A stretch of DNA of 64,000 nucleotides from Heterobilharzia americana (GCA_944470555.2 OX104132.1:7387755-7451754), one strand, 5' to 3'; shown: positions 1-12,894, counted from the first letter of the stretch. Numbers and translations are program-made. The notes: generated from the letters alone by a model not told the origin.

Positions 1-871
1 AACTAAAGAAGCCAAAGATGGCAAGTTATACAGGACCTCGATTTTAGGAACCCGTGTTGACTCGATTTAATGATGCTGCTACTAAGCATGTGCTGAGGAA
101 AGCTTACCTTAGTAACTTTCTCCATAATTCAAGAAACTTCAGCCGTAATATTTATTGGTCCGTAGTCAGTGCCCAGTGTTTTTGGACCAGATTTATGTCT
201 AGGGAGGGTAAATGATGTTTCCCAGTTGTCAGGCATGTGAAAGATTCTGAAGACGAAGAGAATATTTTGAGTAATGATAACGGAATATCAGGGCCACCAT
301 ATTTAAAGAGGTGTGATGATGCTCTGTCCTCGCCAGCACCGCTGGAGCACCTTGGCCCCCTAATGGCCTGCATGGCATCAGGTCACGTAGACTCAACCGT
401 ATCTACTGGCTTTAAAGGCAGACGAATACTTTTCAATGGTGCAGACGTATTAGTATTACAAGAAAGAATTGTAGGTTCCAGACAACTAAGCGTTAACAAG
501 TCGTTGGACATTTCACACATACCTACTGGATTAATGTAAGCTTTGGTGTCATGAATAAGAAGAGCAATGTTAAGTCTTGCGCAGTTCGATTGCTTCTTAT
601 GAGGTGCTGATATTGCACATACTCTAGATAAGCTGGCCAGAACACTACCGTCTTCATTCCTCGTACGCAAACCGCGGTTATGTGAGATAGAGTCAAGAAT
701 CAACCGAAGCGCATCGTAGTCGTGGTGTCTGTAGTATCTTGCTGAGAGTTTCAGTAACTTTCCACTAGCACTGTAAAGTATGTACGGCCTATCGTTTGGA
801 GGTATTTTTTGAAAACATTCATTGGAAAACGGTATCGAGACAGGTTTTAGAATTGCAGCGAAATATATCAA
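1..871 (-). pseudogene. CR1 linker and N-terminal reverse transcriptase (partial, frameshifted)
   Basis: The 871-383 frame is the linker between endonuclease and RT; it includes INPVGMCEMSNDLL, which resembles the Asn-rich FNDFF segment just before the RT in CR1 elements. The next frame (373-152) carries FKYGGPDIPLSLLKIF, the fingers region. A third frame (about 130-1) carries IMEKV-type and SQHGFLKSRSC residues, RT motifs 1-2. Three frames over 870 bases show several indels. The catalytic YADD box would lie beyond the left edge. Confidence 0.72.
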
Positions 872-908
872 TGGCTAATTTGAGGCATGCGGTGGTGAAG
901 TATGGTCT

Positions 909-1725
909 TCAGTCGATGCACCTAATCAATGGACACATCTGCCTCCTGTCCGTCCTACCGTGGTCTCTGTAGAATATTTGGTGTGGAGTGGAAGTACCCA
1001 TTGAAGTACTAGTTGCGGGAAGCAGTAGTACGTACAATACCGTTTTGTGATCACTTCCCGGGAACTTGGGGCCCACATTTGCCAAAAAAGGAACTATGTT
1101 TTGGCAAAACATTAAGTCTAATACATTGTCACTCCTTGTAAGAGTAGTAGCAATTTGCCTCCATCCAAAAATAGCCAGTGAATGGAAAAAGTCGCCATAC
1201 CTAGCCGGACCAGTAAGTGAATTCCACTTAATTTCAGGTGGGCTGAAGTCACCCCGTATGATCTTATGATCACATGGGAGAGTGGATGCATGTTCCGGAG
1301 CTGTAAGCAGTAGGACCTCACGATTATCAAAGGTACCAGGCTCTCTGTAAACACATCCCACCACAGCTATAGCATTCCTGTAGTGCACTGTGACCCGTAG
1401 GTAGTCACTTATCTTACCAATAACCATATTTTCTGGCCTGAATACAGTGAGTGTTCAGGAAGTGCGTCAGACAACCTCTTCCTTTCCTGTTGCTCCGGCT
1501 ACATTGGAATTGTGTGTACATATCAGTACTTACCTCTTCATCTGGTATATTCGAGCGACTACAGGACTCGGTAATAATTATTACAGGCGGCTTATATGTG
1601 AGCGCGATTTCTGTTAATACTGGCAACTTGCTAAGGGCGGACCTTGCGGTTATGAGAACGATGTGTAGGTAAGAGGAGTAATAATGTATAAAGCTATCCG
1701 ATTTACTAAACGGGTAGAAAGACAT
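909..1725 (-). pseudogene. CR1-type apurinic/apyrimidinic endonuclease domain (broken)
   Basis: Two overlapping minus-strand reading frames (1725-1414 and 1427-909) join across a frameshift into one endonuclease domain. The N-terminal part has PPVIIITESC, the strand carrying the catalytic glutamate in this fold. The second part has GDFSPPEIKW (the conserved GDFN/GDFS loop), DNVLDLMF, and GPKFPGSDHKTVL, whose SDH motif holds the catalytic His. In the family this enzyme nicks target DNA to prime reverse transcription. The frameshift near 1420 rules out a functional product. Confidence 0.8.
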
Positions 1726-2290
1726 TCAGGGTCGTTTGATTGGGATGGTCTGATGCCGTTATGTTACAAAACTTCTTTGCACCCTGTCACCTTGTAGTTG
1801 TAGAGTTATTAGGATATGCTAGCGGTAAACCAACCGCACAGTGACTCGAAGTAGTATCACCCCTATCAGGGGAGAACGGAGCAATGTTTTTATTTAGGGT
1901 GTTCAGTGTACACATCGTATCCCCATCCACAGAGTTTGACCTCATGCAGGCGTAGTCTCCAACATCTGTATCTGTTTCACAGAGGGTAAGTGGTTTTACT
2001 ACTGTACGTGGTGGGTGTGCGGGCTTCGGGAGACGTGTTGTGTTTTCGCATCTGTTGACGCAACTTGGGCAGTTGGCGTCCTGGATTCATGCATACGGTT
2101 GACTATCTTTTCTGTTGCTTCCAGTATAAGCTGACTTATTTGTGCCGCCGCAAGGGGAACCTACTTTTGGCGTTGCCAACATCCGGGTATCGTTGCTACA
2201 TTGTCCCACAGATGACCAGATTCGGGCCTTTTTAACTACATTAACCACATCTGGTTGCATACCTGATGTGTGATTAGTCATTTGAAAACT

Positions 2291-5200
2291 GAAACAGCCC
2301 TATGGCGACGCTGCTGACAAGGTCATGACACAGTCACGAAATCACGTTTAAAATGTGACACCATTTCAAACGTGCCGCGTCAAGTTATCATGATCTGCGA
2401 GCGAAACTGGTTGTCTTTTTCTTGGAAGGTAACCTTTCTAAGGCTCACACATGGTGAAGTGAGGGGGCTGCAATAAACTTCTCTAAACGGAGCCAAACAT
2501 CACCGTAAAGTTTAGAAGTGTTCTGTGTGACCGGAGCTGGCGAGTATGTCGCTGCTTCATGGGCTGCTAAGCAATGAAGACCTCATGGTTGCTGGCTTGT
2601 AGTGGTTTGCTGACTTGAAAGTGGTTTCCATTAGTGACCTGCCATGCGCAGGCCAACTGAAAGTCTGAGAGCACTAGGTACTCCTTGCATCTTAGCCATG
2701 GAACCGTCAGAGCTTCTCGTCGACAGCCTTGAGACAATCGAGACTGGGCCATTAGGTCTTACGGCAGGTGCGCTTCCATTCGGCAAACGGAGACACTTCC
2801 GATGGCCTATCAACTGGTACTGCGTTCAATTCATTATGCGGCGCAAAGGCTATAGAGCGCCCCCTGTAAACATTTATACTGGCACGTGACCTTCTGTCCG
2901 GAGTTCAATGAAACAATCTTCAAACAAGTCGCGTATGAAAAACTAACCAACTCTTCAAGGTTTCCAGTGAATCTCCAACCCACGTCAATCTTGCTATGAA
3001 TGACCTACAGAGCCGTACAATATAACAGCTAACTCACCGTCAGAAGCCCAACAGTGACTGGCTTCGAGACGGGCTTTCCGAGGCTCCAAGAAGTCGTGAC
3101 CTTTGGGACAACCTAGATAGGAGTGAGGTGGATGCGTCTAGAAGAAGCTGGATGGCGATAGCACCGTATTTCAAATGAATAGAAGTAGGAGATTGTGAAG
3201 AGCGTAATGTTAATGCAGTAGTTGAATGGCAAAGAGATTCCTATCAGGTCTTAGAGTTCCAGGATTGATCCCCCGCAGGTTCATGGACGACGTCTTCTGA
3301 GGTGTCCCAGTTTACTATGAAGCAAGTGTTCGGTAGTCCCAAGTTATGGATGAGCCTGCGTCTAGTGCCACTCACTGGGGAAAAAACTACAGAGGTTTTC
3401 TGAATTAACCCACATGTGGGTCTGATATTTACCTTAGTTTCTAACAATAATGATAGTGATTGCCCTCTTCCAAACATTGTTTGCAATGCCTCAGGGAAAT
3501 TTCAACCTGTAACTTTCGGACGAATTCTATCCCTGTTTATTATTTTTAAAAAGGATAATTAGTGTGTCTGAGCAGAGTGAAGATAGCGGTGTTAAAAGCA
3601 ATAATATGAAACAGGCAGCTGGTGTCCCGTTAGCTCCTAGCTAGAACTAGAGGATGAATAAAAATGGACTGTAGTTTTGGTGATGGCAGTTCAGTCAACC
3701 GGCACAAAGATACCCAATTTGACATAGGTGTCCCAGGGGTGGTAGTGTGCTGCGTTTTTGGGCATTTATATGTGCACTTAAATCTGGCGTAAAGTTTTTA
3801 CTGCGTTTCGTTTTTGGTCTGGGAAACGACAGTTCGAAAACGCTTGGAAAAGGTGCGACAGTAAGTGATACATTAAGAAGATACATTCAAGGGGCTAGAA
3901 CAAACTGAAACCCGAATAGCCTCACAAAACATACTCAGTGGAGAATACTTGGTAGCCTAAGGTTCAAACAGGCCACTAATAGTATTGCAGCGTCACACAC
4001 TTCTCCAGAATCAGTAGTCCAGGGTTCGACGAGGTTCAACACTAATGCTGGCCGTCATATTTATATCTAGCTCGCTAAGCTGGAGGCACACGGTCAAGCG
4101 TCCACGCTATCCGGCATGCTGTCATGTTACGTCGCACTGTTCGTAACCGACCCTCTAGCCAGTTACTTGTAACGCATCGGTATCCTGGCGTGACCTCACA
4201 AGTATACTATTCCATCCGAACAAACTATTATGTTCTTCCCCAGTCCCTTATTCGTGGTTATATAAGAAGTAGGAGTGATTAGTTATTGGCCTCTGAACCT
4301 GTCAGGTTTGCGCAAGGACAATTCCTAAATAACTGAACATCGGATAGCTACGGAACCTCATAACTTTGGTTAAACGTAGGTCAAACTGACATTCCTGTAT
4401 TTTTTACGGTTGGTTTTCTCTTTCTTTATTATCAAACTAGATGACCAAGGACCTGAACCAGTCTCACTGAGCCTGCTTTGAAACTCACTCGACACATAGC
4501 ACCCAGATTATTGCCGTCAGCAGTTCATCGCATTAAAACCTAGGCTTACCGTGTGACTAACCATCAAGTTCCGATGCCTCTCAAACCTTGGAGCCTCAAA
4601 CTAACTCTTCACTCTCAGTGGGACTTGAAGCACAAATGGGCACGATCAAACAAGTCCCAGGCTGTTTCAAATGATGCAGGCATGATTGTGTGCCCGTCTA
4701 GGGCCTTCGCATGGTTCATCACAACCTTTTAGCCGGCTGACCTGAAAGGTTGCATCAGATTCACTGGGGATCGTTCCATGCATATCAGTTTCCCAGATAA
4801 ATCTAAAAGGGTACTAGGTACTGCCAAATACCGCCGCCCTATCCCTCTCCGCCACCTATGTCACAAGCAGCCTTTTGTGCTCATTAGTGAGTCTCCTAGC
4901 TAGTTAGCGTTTAAGCCAACCAAAATGGAATAATTCAGTTCGCTTGCTGCTTAAGAAACTGACTGATATTTCCCAACGTTGAGTCCGATTTGTTCACCGT
5001 ATTTACTGATGTTTTTACGTTTAGATGAATGTATCACCAGACCCCATCCAAGCAGAACATGGTGCCAAGTTTATGCTACCGATCAACTTCCTCCTCTTCT
5101 GTGCGCACTCTTGATCTCCCAACCAAAAATATACACTTCCATGAAACTGGTCCACTTATTCCACAAAGTTGCTGATAGTTGAGATTAAGTAGTTCTCAGA

Positions 5201-6078
5201 CTCTCCCGGCGAACGAAAAAGTCCATCGTACTCCGCGCACTTCAACAGGAAATACAAATATGATAATAGGTGTCGTTCAACTGGTGCCTAAATATTTTCA
5301 AACAATCAAGTCCCAATTCAGAGAAACACTGTCGATAAACTCAACCGTGCACTGTTTATTGGCTGTCTATATTCAAGCCCTTTAATCCCTTGTTATTATG
5401 ACTATATATGTGTCTTGCATCAAGTAAAAAATAGACAATCTTCGGGAAATCTCGTCCACTACACAGTAAGGGGTTGCGTAGTCAGAAATAATAGACACTT
5501 ACTGGAAAGTGTCGCAATGCTGTCTATATATCCCACATTTATTAAGCCAGATACCTGGGTGACTCCCACTGACTTGTATGCGTTTGTGGAGCTAGCTTCA
5601 TATTTTGTATCGGTGTGGCCAAACATACTGTACACCACATCTTGGCAACAAGGTAAATTTCAAAGTTTCACTGCGTCAAAATGAAGTGTTCAAGAGAAAA
5701 GCCACATCCATCCTATTGGACATGTGGCATAAAAACACCGTGCATCATTAGAACAAGATTCTAGAGTTCTTAGGAATGATACGTGCTGATCGAATCCGCA
5801 TAAGATTTGTGTATCCCGAGCCTGAGTCTGAAGTTGGCAGTGTGAGCTTAAGACATGGTTATTGACGCTTCATAGGTGATGAGGTGTACAACTGATCGAA
5901 ACTTGAGGACTACTTCTCAGTCAACGAGAACACATGATGAACGCAAAATGAGGGCGGAGAGCGTGGGGTCAAACATGGTGAGATAAGCCTGGGTGGGTTT
6001 GACGGATTATTAAAAAATATGCCCAGACGTGAGATGATAAACCTGTGACCTCGCCTAATAGTTATATCAATGGCAATT
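2291..6078. other. Unassigned region, no gene recognised
   Basis: Only short reading frames (60-90 codons) occur, overlapping on both strands, with no recognisable domain and no convincing splice-bounded exon. It may be old repeat sequence: the stretch 2440-2480 weakly resembles 10100-10140. I see no terminal repeats, tRNA or microsatellite here. Confidence 0.5.
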
Positions 6079-6232
6079 GGCCGGCTCTAAGCCCGGGTAA
6101 AGAGGGAAGGTTGGGCGCAGCACTGGCAACCCTACCCCGTAAAACCAATCCAACCGCTAAAGAAACTTCGAAGCACAAACAAAATATAAAAATAAAAGCA
6201 AATTTATTCCTCGCTGGAATCGGGGAAACGAA

Positions 6233-7101
6233 ATGACGCCGGTTGGTGAAAGCCTTCGGGAAGTCACTTGGCCGATGTGTCTTCTCTCGATGAAAGCGAA
6301 AGTAAACGTGGGGGCATGGAATGCCCGTACCATGTTTGAACCTAGCAAGGCTGCCCAGATTGAGAAAGAAGTGAGAAGGTATAGAATAGAAGTCCTAGGA
6401 ATCTGTGAAAGCAGATGGGACGCAAGTGGATTCTCCAACCTGTCAACTGGAGAGTCAATAATCCACTTCGATATTACCACGCAGACTACAACCACCAGCA
6501 CAATGAGTTTGGGAGTGGCTATCATGATGTCCTCAAGAGCATCGAAGGCCCTCACGCAGTGGGAACCAATCTCCTCATGCAGGATCATGACAGCAGGATT
6601 CAACTCAAAAGGAAGGAAAGTCACAATCATACAATGCTACGCTATCCACCTAAAATAATGCAGATCAAGAGAAGGAGGAATTCTACAGACAACTGCAATC
6701 AGCACTGGACAAGAACTCAGTTGGCGACATCAAAATTCTAATGGGCGACATGAATGCCAGCCAAACTGGGAGCGGAAAACACAGGAAGAGAACTAACCAA
6801 GGGGCGAGAAGCACTCGGTGAAATGAACGAGAATGGAGAATTGTTTGCAGGATTCTGTGCATTCAACGATTCGGTGATTGGAGGCAGTGTGTACAAGCAC
6901 AAGGATATTCACAAAGCGACATGGATTCGATTTCACCAGATGGACACACTAAAATTCAGATCGACTTCATCTCAATCTGAAGAAAGTGAGACGCAGCCTA
7001 CTGGACACAAGGTCAAGAAGAGGAGCAGATGTAGGTTCACACCATTATCTAGTGCAAGGAACCTTCCAAATCAAGTTGAAAGCCTTCAAGGAAACTGGTG
7101 A
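6233..7101 (+). pseudogene. RTE endonuclease domain, copy A
   Basis: The frame from 6233 has VNVGAWNARTMFE (the GxWNVRT start of RTE endonucleases) and EVLGICESRW with the catalytic Glu. It continues after frameshifts through the ILMGDMNA segment (about 6735) and then GENENGELFAGFCAFN-like and HKATWIR blocks at 6754-6960. The SDH motif region at about 7035-7055 reads SHHYL because of a base change (copy B has the Asp codon), and one base is missing near 6990. The domain is therefore inactive in this copy. Confidence 0.8.
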
Positions 7102-7539
7102 TAGACCACAGTTCAAGTTCAACACCCTCAACAGAAACTGAAGAACAAAACTACAGAGGACATCTCCAGGTCAGCCATCAAGACAAAATGAGAGATATCG
7201 AGCAACATCCCTGAAGAAACCTGTGTGGATGAACACTGGAACTCTCTGAAGGCTACGTGGAAAGGATCCTGCATGATTATATCAGGAGGAGGTAAAAACA
7301 GGACAAGGAATGGATCTCGACAGGCACAAGCAATTAAGCAACAGACAAAGAAACGTGTGTGCAGTAAAAGGAAGTACACATTGACTAATGAAGCGGAACG
7401 GGCTGCAGGCTGATGATAACATACCAAATAACCAGGTTACTAGCGATGTTGGAAGGGATCAACGCTGGCGAAACCACAGAAAGATAGTGAAGGAAACCTA
7501 GTCAGCGGGGAGGAACAAGGGGCTCAGTGATCTGACCGC

Positions 7540-9080
7540 TTCAAAAAACTCTTGAATCGACCACCACCACCTGCAACTCGTCGAGAAATACCACCAGCGA
7601 TCGCAGAACGACCAGTGAACACGTACTCTAACAAGGGTAGAAGTAAAGTCCTGAAAGCCACAAAGTCGCTGAAATACAAGAAAGCAACAGGAGCAGATGA
7701 AATTCCTCCAGAAACACCGAAAACGGACGCAGACACAATGGCGGATATGCCCACGCCACTGCTGCAGAAGGTTTTGGAGGAAAGAAGGGTACCTGCCTAC
7801 TGAGTGAAGAACGGCCACCTTGTCAAACCTCCCAAACAGGCGTGACCTGAGTCTCCGCAAGAACTGGTGCGGAATCATGCTCCTGTCCACCCCAAGCAAA
7901 ATATTAAGTCGAATCTTCCTGCGAGACTAACAAATGCTCTGGATTCAAAATTACGGCCTAACCAGGCTGGATTTAGGGGGTACAAATCATGTACGGATCA
8001 AATTGCGGTACTACACCATGCATCATCATAGAACAGACTATAGAAAAGCACTCAACTGGATCTCTTCTTCGACTTCATCGACTTTGAAAAGGCTCTTGAC
8101 AGCATCGACCGAGAAGTAATTTGGCACCTGCTTCAACACTACGGAATACCACAAACCTTTATCAGTCTCATTCAACAACTATATGAATATGTCACACGCC
8201 AACCGATTGACAATGGGAAGCTCGTGATGCCCTTGAAATGAAGGCAGGGGTAAGACATGTTCGCCAACTATCACCGATCATCTTCCTGATTGTGGTGGAC
8301 TGGATCATGCAGCAAACCGTGGGGGGCGAGAAGGCGGGTATACGCTGTTTGACCGATGAAAAGAGCCTGCTTGATTTGGATTTCACCACTGGTGATGATT
8401 TATGTCTAATGTCGCAGAAGCTTGAAGATTTGTGGACAAAAACCAGCAGGTTGACAGAGGCGGTTTGGCGACTAAGATGGGACTTCAAGTGAATGTAGAG
8501 TGAACAGAGGTGATAAAGATACCCAACCAATGACAAGAAACGCAAGCATTAATAACCATTAACGTGAGAAACCCAAAGGAACTAGCCTCCTTCACCTACC
8601 ACTTAGGCAGCATCGTCCAACTATAAGCGGCTGCATAGTTGAGGATGTCGAAGCCAGGATCGGAAGATCAAGGAGGGCCGTCAATAACCTGAAAACAGTA
8701 TGGAGGTCTACTGTGCTCGGCAGAAAAAACGAGATCCGGATTTTCGACACTAAGTCGGTCAAGTCAGTGCTTCTACGTGACGGTTCAGAAACTTGGTACG
8801 TTACGAAAAGCATTTCCAACAGACTACGGAAATTCATCAGCAGCTACCCGAGGGCGTTGTCGAAGATCAAATGGCCACGAAGTATAAGCAGCAAGGAACT
8901 CTGGCGGGTAACGAACCAACCAAGAACCTGTGACCCAACAAATACGCAGAATGAAGTGGAGACGGATTGGAGACATTCGGAGACATCCTGCATCAGGCCA
9001 GGCCCTCGAGTGGAATCCGAAGGGGAAATGACGATTCGGGAGTCCGAGGGTGGCATGGAGGGGATCATGTGAGGAAGAAA
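7540..9080 (+). pseudogene. RTE reverse transcriptase and C-terminal region, copy A (decayed)
   Basis: Blocks in order over several frames: KSLKYKKATGADEIPPE (7670-7720, the GPD fingers motif), LDSIDREVIWHLLQHYG (8095-8145), GVRHVRQLSPIIFLIVVDWI (8245-8305, motif B region), and LDFTTGDDLCLMS (8375-8415), the position of the F/YADD catalytic box but with two extra residues. The C-terminal segment has KSVLLRDGSETWYVTKSISN (8755-8820) and SKELWRVTNQP. At least five frame breaks make it nonfunctional. Confidence 0.78.
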
Positions 9081-9200
9081 TGAAAGCTTGTGGGCAGTCT
9101 TGGAGCCAGGTTCTGAAGACTGCAGAGAAGAGGGTACAATGGAAGTGTGCTACTGAAGCCCTATGTTCCGCCAGGAACCCAAAGGCCAAATAGTAATGAT

Positions 9201-11560
9201 AACATCGATACTTCTGTGAAGTTTCAAAAAGGTAAAGAGGGTTGGCGATGTGGTTTGCAATTTCCCCCTGCTCTTTAGACCAAATTTACCCGCCGGCATT
9301 GAAATATGACTACTCTGTCGTTTTGGATTAAAGTCTCGGCTGCAACAGCACTGTCTAAGAGGTAGGCGGACCCAACCAATGATTCCAAAAGGATACGAAA
9401 TACCTGTTGCGGATTCTACTCCATCCACCATCTTTTACTACTCGAATATGGATTAGCTTCACTTGGTCACAGGGACACATACATGAGCTTGGGGTTAGTT
9501 ACGCCCAGCTTTGAAGGGGCACAAATTTTTTTTTCCGCAATTGGGGTTAGACCCACAAAGCCGCTTCAGGGTGTTTGCTAGACCCAAAGAATCTCACCTA
9601 CGATGAAAGAAAAGGCCCTCAGCTCGAGATGTCAGATATCCTCTAGAAACACCTTTCTCACCTCACATCATGGAAGGTAACAGTGCCACTCCGTCCCGGT
9701 ACCCCCAGGAAGGTTGTCCTTATCATTATGAAACGGACATTTCTGAGCTGCAGTGACCGACTGTTCCAGCCGGGATCGCTATGTGGATCACATATATTCG
9801 AAAGTCTTCCACCTCTCTAAGGTGACACTTGTCATTCCCGACCTGTCGAAGTGACGAAATATGTCACCTTGACCTTGTACGTGTTGGCTGTGTAGAGTAA
9901 AATGGGTCTGTCAAGGTTTCAGAAGATATCCTGTACATAACTGTCACTCCACACACTCCCCATGATGTCACAGCTCATCCGGATATTGGGTTCATGACTA
10001 ACATGTTATCGCTTGTCCGATGCCAAAGAGAGTCTCAAGTGCCTTATCCTCCCTCAAATTGACTAAACAAACGGGTTAGGATGATTTCAACCACCCTAAG
10101 GAAGGAGGCCATGGTGAAGTAAGGGGCGTGAAACTTATCATTACAGGGAGTGAGTTAAATGGATAACAGTATAGTTCGACGCCTGTTGAACTCTCAGTCT
10201 CATGAGATTCACGCCCACGTCAGAATCTTGGTGGCTGAAAACGTGCTAAATGGCTTCGAAATGATATTTTGATTCTCCCCTAGTTATTCCGAAGCATGCG
10301 AGGAGGCTCAGGGACCTTAATTTCTTTCGGCAATACAAAAAATAATGACGTACCCAGCGGACATGACTACATCCAGCCCCAAATTTTATCGCAAAGTGCA
10401 GCATTCACCGGTTCAGTCATCGTGTTTTTCCTCTGCTTGGTTGCTTGCACAGGCACCACGACAAAAACGCAGAAAGGCTTAGTCAACATCTCCTTCCCAC
10501 CACATAATGTGGTAACCATCGAAGGTCCAACGTGTGCTATATCGAACGTTATGGTGAATATTCGTACATAACATTATTCTCTGGTGCGTGGTTTTCTTTC
10601 TCGTCGCCAATTTGTGAGGCGATAGTGACCACTTTACTGGATCGAGATATTAATTGAGGACGAGGTTAAGGCTTAGAAATACAGAGTAGGAGGTGCGTCC
10701 AGGGCCTACTCACCACTACACTCAAGGGAAGGGACATCTAGATGCCCTCAACCCAGAACTCTTTCTGATGCATACAAGACCTGGACGTGACCTCATTTAG
10801 AGGCCTGCAACGCCACTGGGCCAACATGCTTAGAAAGAGATGTAAAACTCCTGGTAAAGTCTAGGGGTGAGTCATAGGAAGTGTCGTAGGAGTGCCCAAA
10901 AGGCTGCATAAGGATAGACTGGAGAATCTGGTAATTACTGTCCTATTTATGGAAGGCTGTGTGGTGAACTGGTAGCCGTTTACAAGATTCTAAATAATGG
11001 AATTCTGTCGAACGGTCTCTGCGGCAATCCATACGGAAACTCAAAGGTAATTTACCATAGAAAGATGAAAACAAGCGTGCGTTGCTGGCAAATACTGCCT
11101 GGTGAGCCAGCCATCGCTCCATCAATTGACTTCGGACTTCCAAACTCCTAATCATGGTATTAAAGACGAAGTACACAGTTATGGACACTATCAACGGGAA
11201 TGTTAGCCATTGTGAAAGCAGACCCAGAACAGCAAACGTCAGTTCCTGTTCGCGCTCAGGTTGGCATTACTATGCATAGACATGACGCCGTTCAGAATGA
11301 CAAAAGTGATTCAGTTATGACTACAAAAACTACTGCGGGAAAATAACTGACTGAGCAGATTCTATTCGAACTGACCGGAGAGCAACAGATTTATCCCTTA
11401 CACACATACCCCATTTGCAGTCCTTCACCACTAAGACACACCGCTTAGTGTGAAGCACCTCCATTTGTATTAACGGAAAGGGAGTCTCAGAAGAAATGCG
11501 TTAAAGCTTCGACCCCTCGCTTCCTACCTTGCTGCCAAAACCATAATCCTGACAAAGACC
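9201..11560. other. Unassigned region, no gene recognised
   Basis: This 2.4 kb has only short overlapping frames. The longest (10296-10571, 91 codons) has one hydrophobic run but no splice or codon-bias support. The end (about 11200-11560) may already belong to the 3' part of the CR1 element whose C-terminus follows. No tandem repeat, SINE promoter box or RNA gene was seen. Confidence 0.45.
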
Positions 11561-12545
11561 CAGTTGTCTTCAGATATTAGAGAATATTCAGAAGAGATAG
11601 AGAGCACAAGGAAGGAGGTGGAGTGGCAGCGTTTAAAAGTGAGCGACCTACGAACATTGAACTGACAGAGCTTCCAGATTCCTTTCAGCACCACTTCGGC
11701 GCAATACTACCGAACGGCCGCTATGGCGATCCTCGTGGTAACCCAAGGAGAGTCGCCCACCAAAGGGCGAAAACCCGTGTGCGATCACACTTCTTCTCTC
11801 TGCGAGTTTGCAGCCACTGGAACGCATTGCCCGCCGACATTGCTACTGTTCCATCTGTTGACAGCTTCAAGAGGAAGTTGGACAGTTGCGCAGCAACGCA
11901 CGGTTTGCATTCATCCAACTGGAATGCGGACTAGGCTGACATGACCTACTAACTCGGCACAACCGACCGTTACTGAACACTGTAAAGCCACTATCACTGG
12001 GAACTTGGCTGAACCTAATACCTCCCAATAGACGTCCCCTCCAGTTACCGTCTCCTACCAAAAAATTACTATATTCTCATTCGTCCTACCATGTTATTTA
12101 TTTTTCTTCCTCCTGACTTTACATTCTCAAACCTTAACGAAAGCTCTCCCTATCACCTGTTTCCCATGAACCTACCAACGCCTCTTCTTCCGTGCCGTTT
12201 CCTTCTTCCTAATTTTTTTCTTTCTTTTTTCCTTTTCTTTTTCTATTTGTCTTTCTCTTCACCTTCTCTCCACTGATTTCTCTGCACGTATTTTTCACCC
12301 CTTTTTACAACCAGTCCGACCAGTTGTCTGCTGGCACGACACTTGAGGAACCCATCTGCACCACAGTCCTCGGAAGAAAAAAGACAAACAACCGTCACTC
12401 CCTGCAATTTTGACCAACACCCAACCGCCCGTCGGGCTAACCAGAGCTACAGCAGTCGAGTGGGTAGATCTGCTGCATTGCAATCCACCAAAGACCTGGA
12501 ACGGTTCAGCAAGACCTAGAAGCGAGCGCGAAGAAATCAATTGAC
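11560..12545 (+). mobile_element. CR1-like element, C-terminal end of ORF2 and 3' UTR
   Basis: The frame 11623-11934 ends with RSHFFSLRVCSHWNALPADI and then PSVDSFKRKLD, the hallmark C-terminus of CR1/Jockey-type ORF2 proteins (FFSxRVxxxWNxLP...SFKxxLD). It is followed by a pyrimidine-rich 3' region (12180-12275) and a tail block at 12360-12545. The RT upstream is not recognisable. The strand is opposite to the CR1 copy at the left edge, so this is a separate insertion. Confidence 0.75.
12360..12545 (+). repeat. CR1 3'-tail block, repeat copy 1
   Basis: This block shares 'ACCACAGTCC', 'CAACACC', 'GAGTGGGT' and 'GAGCGAAGAAATCAA' in the same order with 12895-13090. The two copies are clearly diverged from one another. 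Confidence 0.6.
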
Positions 12546-12894
12546 TTACACTAGGCAGTTAAAAGATATTGGGTATTGGAAGGTAGAGCGTCTTACCTCC
12601 CAATTAACAATGCCACTGCTAATATCAGTGTTTCTGTTTCCGTAATCCCTGCTCAGTGTTTCATGCTCTTTATCTCACTCTGACTCCATACGGTTTCACC
12701 CCGTTTATTAACGCTCTTCATTATTTTTTCCCCATCTCTGAGCTCAACTGGGTTTATCCTTACCTTTCGACTCAGTTCTCCCGTATTTTTCTTAACTCCT
12801 CTCCTTTGTTTTTCGTGGTTATCCTTCATCCTTCTTACTCCCCCTTCATGACCCATCAAGACAACTGTTTAATGGCATAATGTCTGATGAACTC

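Larger units (their letters stand above)
1..2290 (-). mobile_element. CR1-like non-LTR retrotransposon, 5' part and start of RT, cut by window edge
   Basis: Reading the minus strand from about 2290 down to 1 gives, in the order expected of a CR1-type ORF2: a Cys-bearing N-terminal stretch (about 2090-1730), an apurinic-type endonuclease (1725-909), a linker (871-383) and the beginning of a reverse transcriptase (380-1). RT signs are FKYGGPDIPLSLLKIF near 300-250 and SQHGFLKSRSC near 50-20, the latter in another frame. Several frameshifts and stops separate the blocks, so the copy is dead. The 3' part lies outside the window. The upstream limit near 2290 is approximate. Confidence 0.8.
6079..9200 (+). 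mobile_element. RTE-type non-LTR retrotransposon, copy A (near full length, mosaic, inactive)
   Basis: A GC-rich 5' leader (GGCCGGCTCTAAGCCCGGGT) is followed by an endonuclease frame from 6233, an RT from about 7540 to 8560 and a C-terminal region to about 9080, ending in an AT-rich tail after 'AGGAACCCAAAGG'. The order and length (about 3.1 kb, one ORF) fit the RTE clade, of which schistosome SR2 is an example; proteins of this family are often misannotated as craniofacial development protein 2. Frameshifts occur at about 6640, 6740, 6990 and 7110 and throughout the RT. The first 1.15 kb is almost identical to copy B in inverted orientation; the remainder is clearly diverged. Confidence 0.85.

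Noticed and set aside
6157..6630. 157-codon minus-strand open frame
   Set aside because: It is the exact antisense of the RTE endonuclease coding region, and recurs identically opposite copy B (17298-17771). No independent motif supports it.
10296..10571. 91-codon frame with a hydrophobic stretch, possible small membrane protein
   Set aside because: No start context, splice sites, homologous motif or codon bias; such lengths are expected by chance here.
12091..12276. 61-codon frame rich in Leu, Pro and Phe
   Set aside because: It is the translation of a polypyrimidine tract in a retroelement 3' region.
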